64,000 nucleotides of DNA, taken from positions 1-64,000 of the forward strand of contig CALMEE010000122.1 in the NCBI GenBank assembly GCA_937862885.1, read 5' to 3'. A program made the translations under genes and the position numbers. Source of the stretch: an uncultured Planctomycetaceae bacterium. GTDB lineage: Bacteria > Planctomycetota > Planctomycetia > Pirellulales > Pirellulaceae. The first letter of the stretch is position 1. Each line of letters starts with the position of its first letter. The notes below the pieces were generated by a model, which was given only the letters and a program-made list of their open reading frames with translations, was not told the DNA's origin and did no database searches. Shown one piece after another: positions 35,001-44,500 of this stretch.

Positions 35001-35741
35001 TGGCATCATTTTCTGCCGCATGTAGTTTCTGATTCCCTCAGGGCAATTAAGATTATGCGGGATGTCGTACGTCAGTTCATAGCGATGGCGCGAACCGTTG
35101 GTGGTGTGCAGATCCATGAACAAATGAGGATCAAACTGATCAATTAGTGCGACTAACGCCTGGACCTCTGGTGAAGTGAGTTTGATAAAATCTCGATTCA
35201 GGTCGAGTTGTTGAGCATTTTCGCGCGTCCCCATGCCATTAGCAGGGCCCATTTGACCAGGACGATGGAACTCGTTCTTGCCCACGCGGTCGTTTCCGTC
35301 AGCATTAAAGTTGGGAACAAACAAAATTGTCGCATCGCTAAGCCATGCGTGGTTTTCATTGATCGAGATCTCACGTAATAGTTCGAGGACTGCTTCCTTA
35401 CCCGCACATTCACCGCTGTGAATGTTGGCGTTCACAAGGATGCGAATTCGTTCAGAGCGTAGGCTCACGTCTCGATCCGGTCCGGTAATCACGCCGAGCA
35501 ACGGTCGCTGCTCGACCGATCTTCCAAATTCAAATACATGGACCCAATCGGCGATCTTGTCACATTGCTCGACAAATTCAACAACTTCGTGGGACAAGCT
35601 AGTCGCCGTGTATTCACTTTTTTCAGCGACGGTGCGCAAATCATTGGTTGGTGATTGCTCTTGAGCAGACGCGATGCCGCACAATATGAGGCAAAAGCAA
35701 CTACACAGCGCCCGTAGTTTAGAATTAACGTGAGATTGCAT
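31998..35741 (-). CDS. Secreted bifunctional peptidase: M14 carboxypeptidase fused to S9 prolyl oligopeptidase
   Basis: From ATG at 35741 the protein has 1247 residues with a signal peptide (LRALCSCFCLILCGIASA). Residues 45-360 are an M14 zinc carboxypeptidase: zinc ligands in NIHSGECAG (His108, Glu111), DLNRDF, MDLHTTNG and the catalytic Glu in AILSEAYSY. Residues about 560-960 are a DPP-IV-type beta-propeller, and the C-terminal 270 residues an alpha/beta hydrolase with GWSYGG (Ser near 1118), Asp in GTMDDN and His in KNRHS. Both domains look active, so one protein could remove residues from both peptide ends. Frames from 35771 or 35813 are alternative starts; no clear ribosome site decides. 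The last 84 bp lie in the direct repeat. Confidence 0.9.
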   Translation of the reverse strand: MQSHVNSKLRALCSCFCLILCGIASAQEQSPTNDLRTVAEKSEYTATSLSHEVVEFVEQCDKIADWVHVFEFGRSVEQRPLLGVITGPDRDVSLRSERIRILVNANIHSGECAGKEAVLELLREISINENHAWLSDATILFVPNFNADGNDRVGKNEFHRPGQMGPANGMGTRENAQQLDLNRDFIKLTSPEVQALVALIDQFDPHLFMDLHTTNGSRHRYELTYDIPHNLNCPEGIRNYMRQKMMPEVTTKLAEVGRHAFYYGNFSQDRSRWTTYGHEPRFSTEYVGLRGRFAILSEAYSYIPYKQRIEASREFVRQCIDFTITHAEEIGQLIAAEQDELIDGAASDPHRFAVHMTQQARAFPDKVKIMGYDGESPSDIEVDFIADFESTRSVPLPFAYVMDQNLSRQVDRLRRHGIVVHQLLDEVTLDVSANILALVRHSNRPFQGHSMTSVEATPVVKEKQFSAGTYVVLTSQPLGRLAAFLLEPTSDDGLTTWNFFDKELASSDEFPVFRLEEPTEVNLRIAEKISRRGRLSIDMLVGNPSINRGVAEIEMPSWSADSNLYRTTWNSRPVLVDVSTGGMLPATRIQTWNEREVISSVRDLQIENPSDFVTATSRKILAESPRGIVFENRGRAVYYDFQDKVAIELSIDQESVELVEFSPDSQFAAFVRLGNLFVLDCRSRIIQSLTQEDGSKILSGKLDWVYQEELYGRGNFKGYWWSPDSRFIACLQLDISNTPTYTIVDDAQFDVIVEIDSYPLAGDPQAIPKVLVFDVAENRSVPVDLGNYENRHDKIVISFVSWEPNSIAVNVQVQNREQTELALLRVQADDGTSQPILLETTPAWIESPGAPKWLDDDSFLWLSPRTGKSQIFRVFRGGEQVQALTDFEFGILSILGYDPKAKRVFFEAKPDGIRNQIFSLDLNDDFTGGDIRLLTTGTRHHAAEFNRDFSYFFDTHSTISEPQQVDLRDANGTLVRTIVPKIDDRLEHLDINLPHFEKITLGGGSEKWETEAVFILPPDFDSSRQYPVLYHIYAGAQAPTVRDQYRGAWYLWHQMLAQHGYIIFMCDNRSASHYGVEQAWAVHRNLGEVELKDIEMVVTWLKSKPWIDPDRIGLWGWSYGGYMTAYAMTHSTSFKCGIAGAPVTDWRNYDSIYTERFMGLPQDNEDGYKRSSVVGAAANLHGRLLLIHGTMDDNVHLGNTLQLVYALQNEGKEFDLMLYPKNRHSITRESQIRHLRQLMTSFILKNL

Positions 35742-36164
35742 AACGATACAAATTGAAAGGTTGATATTCATTTCCAAGTTGGCTGAGTTTTTCAAGTTGG
35801 CTGAGTTGAACAAGAATCAAGTACCCCAAACCTCGGTCGCAGCTCGTCGCGCGAACAGTTGCCAACAAGCGACGGACTAACGATTTCCATCAACTCCATA
35901 TTGGTCAACCACTTGTGCAGCAACCGTATCACAGCAGCGGATTGTCCGGAGGAATTTATTACTGTAAACTAGGATTCGCGAGTCGCACAGTCAGATTTCC
36001 GACGAGTTTTCATTTTAGCGCACGCGTTTGGAAATCGAAACCCGTTGACTCAGGATCACTCGGCCAGAATTTATCCTGACCAAGCGAAACATGCCCGAGA
36101 ATATGCCTCGACTTACGTGGCCTGCGACTTCAACTCGGCGACGAAATTCGAGGAACCAATTGTC
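35742..36164. other. Divergent intergenic region
   Basis: This 423-bp stretch lies between the peptidase and the DUF423 gene. I see no family-like coding region, although the DUF423 frame stays open leftward to 36045. A near-duplicate pair of short words (AAGTTGGCTGAGTT) occurs at 35776-35810. Confidence 0.5.
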
Positions 36165-36620
36165 ATGGGCAGAATTAATAGCAAATGGATGTTAGTTTTT
36201 GCCGCCGCAATTGTGGGGACTGGCGTTTTGTTGGGAGCGATCGGCAGCCATGCCCTGCGCGGCTACCTTTTCACGCGACTTTCGACCTCTTCGGCAGACG
36301 CACAAGACGTTCGCGACGAAGTTGAGCTACGATTGTCCCAATGGGAAAAGGGCGTGCAATACCAGATTTACCACGGGCTGGCGATTCTGGGGATCGCTTG
36401 CGTCAATCTGTTCGCGCGTCATGCGCTTTTATCGCTTGGCTCCAACTTGTTCGTTGTCGGCGTTGTACTCTTCAGCGGGACCCTTTACTTCATTGCGCTT
36501 TTCGATTCGTCTCCGGTTGTCATGCTTGCCCCAATCGGAGGTATTTGTTTCATGTTGGGTTGGGTCTGTTGTCTTATTGCGTTTTTGCGAATCGAAACAC
36601 ACACGAACCCTAATTCTTAG
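36165..36620 (+). CDS. DUF423 family membrane protein
   Basis: The 151-residue inner-membrane protein has four hydrophobic segments (WMLVFAAAIVGTGVLLGAIGSHAL, YHGLAILGIACVNLF, NLFVVGVVLFSGTLYFIAL, MLAPIGGICFMLGWVCCLIAF). The DUF423 pattern GAIGSHAL...WEKGVQYQIYHGLAIL...GTLYFIAL...LAPIGG is clear. The function of the family is unknown. ATG at 36165 follows GAGGAA; the frame is open further upstream but without membrane-protein features. EboE follows 36 bp downstream on the same strand. Confidence 0.9.
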   Translation: MGRINSKWMLVFAAAIVGTGVLLGAIGSHALRGYLFTRLSTSSADAQDVRDEVELRLSQWEKGVQYQIYHGLAILGIACVNLFARHALLSLGSNLFVVGVVLFSGTLYFIALFDSSPVVMLAPIGGICFMLGWVCCLIAFLRIETHTNPNS

Positions 36621-36655
36621 GTCTTTCCACAATTTCAGTTCCGGCGTAATGATTT

Positions 36656-37942
36656 ATGTCTGAATCTTTTCACGCAACAATTGGATATTGCACAAATATC
36701 CATGCAGGAGAAAGTCTGGACGCCGTCATCAATAATCTGCGCTCGATTTCCTCTGGCGTAAGACAAGTGGTTACGGGTGTCGAGCCATTACCTGTTGGGT
36801 TATGGCTGTCGCAGCTTGCCGCAGTTGAGGCTGAAAGGCAAGTCGATCGGTTGCGAAGGGTCTTGGATGAACTGCAAATCATTCCATTTACCTTCAACGC
36901 CTTTCCATTTGGAAATTTTCACAACGAGTTTGTAAAACATGACGTGTATCGTCCTGATTGGACGACTGCTGAACGGTTGGAATATACGCGTCGAATCGCC
37001 CGGCTTGGCGACCAACTAGCGCCAGTCGGCCAAGTCTTAAGCATTTCCACCTTGCCGCTGGGATGGCCCAGCGATGACAGCGAATCAATAATTTCGCGAT
37101 CCGTGAACAACCTGCATGCATTAGCCAAAGATTTGGCGCAAATCGAAGCGAAATCTGGACGAAGGATCATTCTCGCGATTGAGCCTGAACCGGGCTGCAT
37201 TTTGCAGACGAGTGCCGACATAGTCGAGTTGTTTCAAAACCGTTTGCCGCAAGGTTGCTCGGCAGCCGAGCGCGAAATTATTTCACGACATCTTGGTGTT
37301 TGCCATGACGTATGTCATGCGGCCGTCATGTTCGAAAATCAAGCGGATGTACTCCACGAGTATCGCAAGGCGGGAATCTCAATTGGCAAGGTTCAGGTAT
37401 CGGCGGCAATCGAGTACGACTGGACCGATGATGTTCAAACGCGGGAACAGTTACTGATAGATTTGACGCAATTCGCAGAACAGCGTTATCTCCATCAAAC
37501 GGTTTATCGCGGCTTGCAGCATCCCGTCACAAATATTCCCTGTGCGACCGAGATCGACGACCTTCTATTTTTTGAGGACCTACCGCAAGCATTAGCCGCG
37601 CTCCCTGAATTAGGGCCTGGTCAGTTACGTAGCCATTTCCACGTGCCAATTTACGTCGAGAAATTCGGCACAATCCGCTCCACTCAAGCGAATATCGAAA
37701 CATGCTTAACTAGTCTGTTTGGGTTCAGCGAAGATCCGATTGAGGCGAATTCTTTACCGAGGTCGGCGTCAACCCACAATCGTACGCTGCAGACGAATCA
37801 GGCGATCAAGTTCACTGGTCATCTTGAAGTTGAAACTTACACGTGGCAAGTCTCCCCTCAGTCCATACGCCAGCGGTCCTTGGTCGATTCGATTGCCAGC
37901 GAATTGATTTGGTTGCAGCAATGCACCGCACGTATTCGATGA
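36656..37942 (+). CDS. eboE: Metabolite traffic protein EboE (TIM-barrel)
   Basis: The 428-residue protein has the EboE start ATIGYCTNIHAGES, then GLWLSQLAAVE, FTFNAFPFGNFHNEFVKHDVYRPDW, LPLGW, IEPEPGC, GVCHDVCHAAVMFE and FHVPIYVEKFG. These are the metal-binding motifs of a xylose-isomerase-like TIM barrel. In cyanobacteria and some other bacteria EboE is part of the eboABCDEF cluster, which helps export secondary metabolites to the periplasm. No other ebo gene lies nearby, so it is an orphan here. It probably shares a transcript with the DUF423 gene. Confidence 0.88.
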   Translation: MSESFHATIGYCTNIHAGESLDAVINNLRSISSGVRQVVTGVEPLPVGLWLSQLAAVEAERQVDRLRRVLDELQIIPFTFNAFPFGNFHNEFVKHDVYRPDWTTAERLEYTRRIARLGDQLAPVGQVLSISTLPLGWPSDDSESIISRSVNNLHALAKDLAQIEAKSGRRIILAIEPEPGCILQTSADIVELFQNRLPQGCSAAEREIISRHLGVCHDVCHAAVMFENQADVLHEYRKAGISIGKVQVSAAIEYDWTDDVQTREQLLIDLTQFAEQRYLHQTVYRGLQHPVTNIPCATEIDDLLFFEDLPQALAALPELGPGQLRSHFHVPIYVEKFGTIRSTQANIETCLTSLFGFSEDPIEANSLPRSASTHNRTLQTNQAIKFTGHLEVETYTWQVSPQSIRQRSLVDSIASELIWLQQCTARIR

Positions 37943-38122
37943 CATTGGCGGTTGTATCGATTCAGTCAAAATTAATGACGCATGGAAACAATTTCTTTGT
38001 GAAGCGGTTAGTTAAGCTTTAACTTTTGGAGAAAACAGCCGAACTTTAACATTGAATCAAACTTCCAGTCTTCTATTTGGGGTTTGGCGAACATTCTCGA
38101 AGGAAACGTCTAGGGTGGTGCA

Positions 38123-38707
38123 ATGGTTCAATTAGTCCCCCACTATTTGCTGTTCACAGAATCACGAGTCGACCGCGAGTCGGGCACGGGGTATTGGCGG
38201 TTTTTGCTGCAACGAGTCGGAGAACGCACCTGTTTCGAAGTCAAAGAAGACGAACAGGATTGCCAGGGCGATCGCTTGGAGCTTCTCGGGGTTTTGCGCG
38301 GACTTCAAGCATTGGAACAACGCTCGAAAGTGACGATCATTACATCCAGTCGCACCATTCATAAGGGCCTTCGTCACGGTCTGAGCGAGTGGCGTGAGAA
38401 CGACTGGTGCTGGGAACGCTTCGGAGAAATGAAGCAAATCAAGCACGTTGATCTTTGGCGAAAAATTGACCGAGCATTAGCAATTCATGACGTCGAATGC
38501 CGCAATTGGAATTACGAAACAGCCAGCAACCTGTTTTCTTGGTCGGCAATGCCGGAATTAACCAATCAAAATAGCTCCGGTCAATTCTCTTGGTTTACAC
38601 GTTGGGGCAAAATCCGCTGGGAGCGGATTGCCGAGCGAGCGAAACATTGGGCACTCAGAATATCCGGCATCGAAATTATCGAGGTGGAACAAAGTCAGTT
38701 GGCGTAA
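38123..38707 (+). CDS. RNase H-like protein lacking catalytic acids
   Basis: The 194-residue protein has an RNase HI-like fold: RLELLGVLRGLQALE (matching the helix with catalytic Glu), VTIITSSRTIHKGLRHGLSEWRENDWCWERF, DLWRKIDRALAIHDVECRNW. In true RNase HI the strand before the second helix reads TDSQYV; here the Asp position is Ser (TSSRTI), and the first-strand Asp is also not evident (YLLFTESRVD). The motif is recognisable but the active site is incomplete, so nuclease activity is doubtful. It may bind RNA-DNA hybrids. The GTGCAATGG context gives ATG at 38123. Confidence 0.75.
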   Translation: MVQLVPHYLLFTESRVDRESGTGYWRFLLQRVGERTCFEVKEDEQDCQGDRLELLGVLRGLQALEQRSKVTIITSSRTIHKGLRHGLSEWRENDWCWERFGEMKQIKHVDLWRKIDRALAIHDVECRNWNYETASNLFSWSAMPELTNQNSSGQFSWFTRWGKIRWERIAERAKHWALRISGIEIIEVEQSQLA

Positions 38708-38854
38708 AGTTGGCAATGCCCGTTTACCGAGCATGGTTATTCAGGCCGAATTGAATGACCAATTCAGGAGATTTCGCTTTTGCCAAATCCTGTTTACATG
38801 GCCACACGGGAAAGAGATAGTTTTTCAGATAACTGGATTGACAATAGGATCGCA

Positions 38855-40849
38855 ATGACTGTAATGGACTCTAGTGTAAACGACTTCGATTTGGCCGTCA
38901 TCCCGTTGACGCACAGCTTGAGATATCCGACTTTTTCGACCGACTCAGATTGCCAACTGATGAAAAACGGTAACCATTACCGACTGTATCGATTGATGGG
39001 TTCGCATTTGCGCGAAGTCGCTGGAGTTGCCGGAGTAAATTTCGCGTTATGGGCACCCAACGCACGCAACGTCTCTGTCGTCGGCGATTTCAACGCGTGG
39101 GATGGGAATGCAAATCCTATGCGGCTAGATCCTGCAACAGGAAATTGGGAGTGTTTCATCCCAGAGTTACAAAGCGGCGCGTTGTATAAATATTTGGTTA
39201 CGTTTCGCAATGGCCACCACGTCCTAAAGGCAGATCCGTTCGGTTTCCGATTCGAAGTTCCGCCAAAGACCGCCTCAATTGTGACGAGTTTGGACAATTA
39301 CCAATGGAATGATGGCAAATGGATGTCGCGGAGGCAGTCGAATCCCAACTTATTGAACCAACCAATTTCCGTTTACGAACTTCATCTTGGTAGCTGGCAG
39401 CAAGACCCGCAGTTCGAGAATGGTTGGCTGAATTATCGTGAACTCGCGAAAAGAGTGGTTGAGTATTGCAAACCACTTGGCTTCACGCATATCGAATTGC
39501 TGCCGATTTCGGAACACCCCTACACCGGAAGTTGGGGCTACCAGACCGTCGGATACTTCGGAGCTACGAGTCGTTACGGTTCGCCAGAAGACTTTATGTT
39601 TTTTGTGGACTATTGCCACCAACATGAACTCGGTGTGATCATTGACTGGGTACCTGCCCATTTTCCTCGCGATTCTCATGGCTTGGCCAGATTTGATGGA
39701 ACGGCCCTCTATGAGCACGAAGACCCAAGAAAGGGCCAACACCCGGATTGGGGAACGCTAATATTCAACTACGGCCGTCATGAAGTCAAAGACTTCTTAA
39801 TTTCGAATGCACTATTTTGGCTTGATAAGTATCACGTTGATGGATTGAGAGTTGATGCCGTCGCCTCCATGCTGTATCTCGACTATAGCCGCCAAGAAGG
39901 TCAGTGGGTTCCCAACAAGTACGGGGGACGTGAGAACTTGGAGGCAATTCAATTCTTGAAAGAATTTAATATCGTCGTTCACCGCGAGTATCCCGGAGCG
40001 TTGACCATCGCCGAAGAGTCGACGGCGTGGTATGGCGTATCGAAGCCGACTTATAACGGCGGTTTGGGATTCAGCCTGAAATGGAACATGGGGTGGATGA
40101 ACGACACGCTGAGCTACATGGCCAATAATCCCATCTACCGTAAATTCCATCAGAACACGCTGACGTTCAGCATGGTGTACGCCTACTCCGAGAACTTTCT
40201 GTTGGCGTTTTCGCATGACGAAGTTGTTCACGGAAAGCGATCTTTAATCGATAAAATGCCTGGTGACGAGTGGCAAAAATTTGCGAACCTGCGGCTCTTG
40301 TATTCCTATATGTGGACGCATCCAGGAAAAAAACTCCTGTTCATGGGGAGTGAGTTCGCACAATGGCGAGAATGGAACTGTGATGGTCCTCTGGATTGGA
40401 ATCTCCTCGATTACAATTTGCATCAAGGTGTCCATAAGCTTGTTGGAGACCTGAATCGACTGCTTAGGAATGAGCCCGCGCTGTACGAACATGACGTTGA
40501 TCCATCCGGATTTCGCTGGATAACCTGTGATGATCGGGCGAACAGCGTAATTGCTTTTCTGAGATACGCAGACGATCAGGCAGACTTCTTAGTCGTTTGC
40601 TGCAACTTTACGCCAGTTATTCGTGCTGAATACGTAATTGGTGTCCCGGCCGCCGGAACCTATCGCGAAATATTCAATAGTGACTCCGAGTATTACGGGG
40701 GCTCCAACCAGGGAAACGGTCTTGGCGCTATTGCTGAACCGATTGCAGATGACGAAGCTGCACAGCATGCATTCGCATTTCAACTGCACGTCACACTACC
40801 GCCACTTGCTTGTGTTATTTTAAAACGATCGACAACTACGCGAGATTAA
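38855..40849 (+). CDS. glgB: 1,4-alpha-glucan branching enzyme
   Basis: GlgB makes alpha-1,6 branches in glycogen. The 664-residue protein has an N-terminal CBM48 domain (residues 35-140, NFALWAPNARNVSVVGDFNAWDG), a GH13 barrel with LPISEHPYTGSWGYQTVGYFG, VDGLRVDAVASMLY (nucleophile Asp), LTIAEESTAW (acid Glu) and LAFSHDEVVHGK (third Asp), and a C-terminal beta domain. ATG at 38855 is preceded by AGGA at five bases; the frame is open back to a TTG at 38780 without a better site. No glgA or glgC is adjacent. Confidence 0.96.
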   Translation: MTVMDSSVNDFDLAVIPLTHSLRYPTFSTDSDCQLMKNGNHYRLYRLMGSHLREVAGVAGVNFALWAPNARNVSVVGDFNAWDGNANPMRLDPATGNWECFIPELQSGALYKYLVTFRNGHHVLKADPFGFRFEVPPKTASIVTSLDNYQWNDGKWMSRRQSNPNLLNQPISVYELHLGSWQQDPQFENGWLNYRELAKRVVEYCKPLGFTHIELLPISEHPYTGSWGYQTVGYFGATSRYGSPEDFMFFVDYCHQHELGVIIDWVPAHFPRDSHGLARFDGTALYEHEDPRKGQHPDWGTLIFNYGRHEVKDFLISNALFWLDKYHVDGLRVDAVASMLYLDYSRQEGQWVPNKYGGRENLEAIQFLKEFNIVVHREYPGALTIAEESTAWYGVSKPTYNGGLGFSLKWNMGWMNDTLSYMANNPIYRKFHQNTLTFSMVYAYSENFLLAFSHDEVVHGKRSLIDKMPGDEWQKFANLRLLYSYMWTHPGKKLLFMGSEFAQWREWNCDGPLDWNLLDYNLHQGVHKLVGDLNRLLRNEPALYEHDVDPSGFRWITCDDRANSVIAFLRYADDQADFLVVCCNFTPVIRAEYVIGVPAAGTYREIFNSDSEYYGGSNQGNGLGAIAEPIADDEAAQHAFAFQLHVTLPPLACVILKRSTTTRD

Positions 40850-41506
40850 TACCACATCCTTAGGCCATGTAGGTTAGTGACGCATCGTTGTCCCAAAAGG
40901 TTTGGGATCCGGATCAACATGAAATGCCGTCAATACTTCAAGATCTGATCGCCTGGTCGCGTTGCGGATTTTCCAATGAACAACCAGAAGCAACTCAATT
41001 CGTTTGATTCCAAGACTACCGTGCGACTCGCGCCGCGCGGTGACGTCGACGCAATCTCGGGCTATGCCTAACGCAAACCCTAGCGGCATCATGACAACCG
41101 CCAAGCGGAGTCTTCTTTTTCACTACCGCAGTTGCAAACGCGACATTTTGGTCATTCTTTGGGGCAAAAATACTGCATACCTCGTACTTTAAACTAGAAT
41201 TAGAAGCGAGAAAATAGCAAGAAGATGCCCCCTGCGGACACTGGTCTTGGTACGCAAGCCCATGGCCAATCAAACAAAGGTTTTGCGACTGCTGTGTAAG
41301 TCTTGCCACTTGCGTGTTCGGCGTTCCACAGTAAATTGGTCAGGTCGTGCTGTTTTGGGTGGCAACTGCAATTCCGATGAAGATATCCATTCGGATCTTT
41401 GCTCTAATTCAAGCATCTCTGCAATTTCGGTCCAAGGCTAACGCTGGGGATACGAACTTCAAGATTATAAAAGTATTTTGTTTCAACGAACATTGATGAG
41501 GCACCA
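40850..41506. other. Intergenic region, nothing recognised
   Basis: This 657-bp stretch lies between glgB and the tricorn-type peptidase. I see no gene, tRNA or strong hairpin on either strand. Confidence 0.5.
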
Positions 41507-44500
41507 ATGATTAAAAACGTGTTTACGGCGATCACTTCTTGGATCGCGATTCTCAGTTCAGGACTTCTGTTTGCTCAAGACGTTCCCGGAAAGCCATCTG
41601 GGAGCATGATGCGTTATCCTGCAGTTAGTGCAAGCCACATTGTCTTCAGTTATGCAGGTGATTTATGGGTGGTCTCGCGCGACGGGGGTGTTGCGAACCC
41701 GTTGGCCTCGCCACCTGGCAATGAAGCCTTTCCACGCTTTAGCCCAGATGGCAAACGAATTGCCTTTGTCGGGAATTACGACGGCAATCAAGATATTTAT
41801 GTGATTCCGATCGACGGTGGAGTCCCAGAGCGGTTGACACATCATCCCGCGGGAGAAATCTTGAGCGATTGGGCTGCTGATGGGCGTCTGGTCTTCTCTT
41901 CGAACGGCCTCTCTGGCTTCGAACGATCAGCCCAACTGTTTACGATTACGGAAGAAGATCGTTTTCCTCGGAAGCTTAAAGTGCCTTACGGAACCAATGG
42001 TGTTCTCAGCGATGATGGCAAATGGTTAGCCTACACGCCCATGAGTCGCGATGAACGCACGTGGAAACGATATCGCGGCGGATGGGCTTCCGATATCTGG
42101 TTGTTCAATTTAGAAACCAATGAATCCAAGCAAATCACCGATTGGGAAGGCACCGACTCCTTTCCGATGTTTCATGGGGACAAAGTTTATTACCTCAGCG
42201 ACGCTGGAGAAAACTTCCGGCTCAATATCTGGAGCTACCACCTCGGAACTGGCGAGCGAACGCAAGTTACCAATTTCGATGAATTTGATTGCAAATGGCC
42301 TTCGATTGGTCCGGGCAACGCTGGGCAGGGGGAAATTGTCCTGCAAAATGGGAGTTCTCTTTGGTTAGTAGACCTCGCAAGTGGAGCGTCAAAAGCGCTT
42401 GACATCAGCGTCCCGGGGCACAAGCCGAACATCCGTGCCACGCGAGAAGATGTTTCCTCGTTGATCGGTGGCGGAGATATTTCTCCGAATGCCAAACGAG
42501 TCGTAGTTGAGGCTCGTGGAGATATCTGGACGTTACCAGTTTCGGAAGGAACGCCAAGAAATTTGACCGCGACCAGTGGTGTTGCGGAACGTTCTCCGAA
42601 TTGGAGTCCGGATGGACGTTGGATCGCTTATTTCTCGGACGCCAGCGGTGAATATGAACTCTATATCACTCAGTCGGACGGTCGAGGCGAAACAAAACAG
42701 CTTACCCACGATGGGAATTGTTTCCGGTATAACCCAACATGGTCGCCGGACTCGAAGCATATTGCATTCGCGGACAAAACAGGAGCCATTTATATCCATT
42801 CGCTGGACGGCGAAACAAAGCTGGTCGACACGGATCCCCATGGTACTCCACCCAACGTCAGCTGGTCACATGATTCGAATTGGTTGACGTACTCGTTGGG
42901 AGCAGACGCAAGGGTTCCTACATCGGTTATCTACGTTTACTCGATCGCGGATGCAACGCGGCACCAAATCACCAGCGGATTTTTCAGCGATTCCAATCCA
43001 GTATTTGATCGAAAAGGGGAATTTCTATATTTCGTCAGCTCGCGCGCCTTCAATCGCCCTCAGTACGAAGACAATGGCACGACGTTCATCTACGCGGGCA
43101 CCCAGGTCCTTTTGGCGATGCCATTGCGGGCCGACGTAAAATTGCCGATGCAACCAAAAAACGAGGAAGAAACTTGGAAAACCGAATCTGAGAAAAAGGA
43201 GAACGGTTCGAGCAACGGCGAGAAAAAGAACGACAATGATAAAGCTGATGACGAAAAGAAAGCTGACGAGCCGAATCAAGATCAACCAACCGATGAGGCA
43301 TCCGACACCGATCCAGTAAGCGGCACATGGACAATTAGTGTTGACAGTGAGTTCGTTCCCGAGACTGAACGCACGGTCATCGCTGAGTTAAATCTGGCCG
43401 CTGACGGAACTGTGACGGGGACCATTGACATACCGTCGTCGGGTACTATCCCGATCAGCAACGGGAAATTTGACGCGGCAAGCTCACAATTGACGTTCAA
43501 TGTTGTGCGTGATGGCATGACGATCGTCGTTAGTGTCAACATCGAAGGAAATAAGCTCTCTGGATCTGCGTCGAATGGGGAGATTGAGTTTCCATTGAGC
43601 GGTACGCGCACTGGCAAACCAGGGACCAAGCAAGACGAAGCCAAAGATGATGATAAGCCAGCCGAAGCAGCCGCTGACGATAAGTCCAAAACGGCTGAGC
43701 CGTTCAAAATTGAATTTGACAATTTGGGTTATCGAACTTTCCAATTGCCGGTGAGCCAAGGAAACTTCAATCGTTTAACCGTAAACGATAAGAATCAACT
43801 GATTTACACTCGGCAAGGATCTCGTGGCGCGGAAGGAGGGGCTCCCACGATTCATTTGTACGACATGCATGAAGAAAAACCATCCGAAAAAGTCGTAGTT
43901 GCCGGTGCAGGAAACTATACGATCACACCTGATGGCAAGAAGCTATTGGTCCAACGAGGCCAATCGATGTACGTGTTTAGTGCTGCCGCTGGACAAAAAC
44001 TTGAAGGCGAAGTCTCGAAGACCGGAATGGTTGCAATGATCAATCCGCGCGAAGAATGGAAGCAAATCTTGACGGATGCATGGCGTGTGCAACGTGACTT
44101 CTTCTATGATCCCCACATGCACGGCAATGACTGGCAAGCAATCTATGATCAATATGTTAGGTTGCTCGACGACTGTACTTCGCGATCGGATGTCGGGTTT
44201 GTCATCGGTGAAATGATCGCAGAACTCAACGTCGGCCATGCTTATTATCGGCCTGAACCGAGTCAAGGATCTCCATGGCCACAGCATAGCAAAGTTGGTT
44301 TGCTCGGCTGCACATTCAGATCCGAAAACGGACGATATCGAATCGACACGATTTTTGAAGGTGCCGAATGGGATACCGACGCTCGCAACCCGCTTCGCGC
44401 CGTTGGGATCAAAGAGGGCGATTATTTGTTGGCTGTAAACGATGTTGAGTTGACTGCCGACATGGATCCGTACGTATTATTTCAAGGGACCGCAAATCAA

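Noticed and set aside
40850-41506. A tRNA or structured RNA between glgB and the tricorn-type gene
   Set aside because: No T-arm like GGTTCGA with a matching acceptor stem and no strong hairpin was found on either strand.
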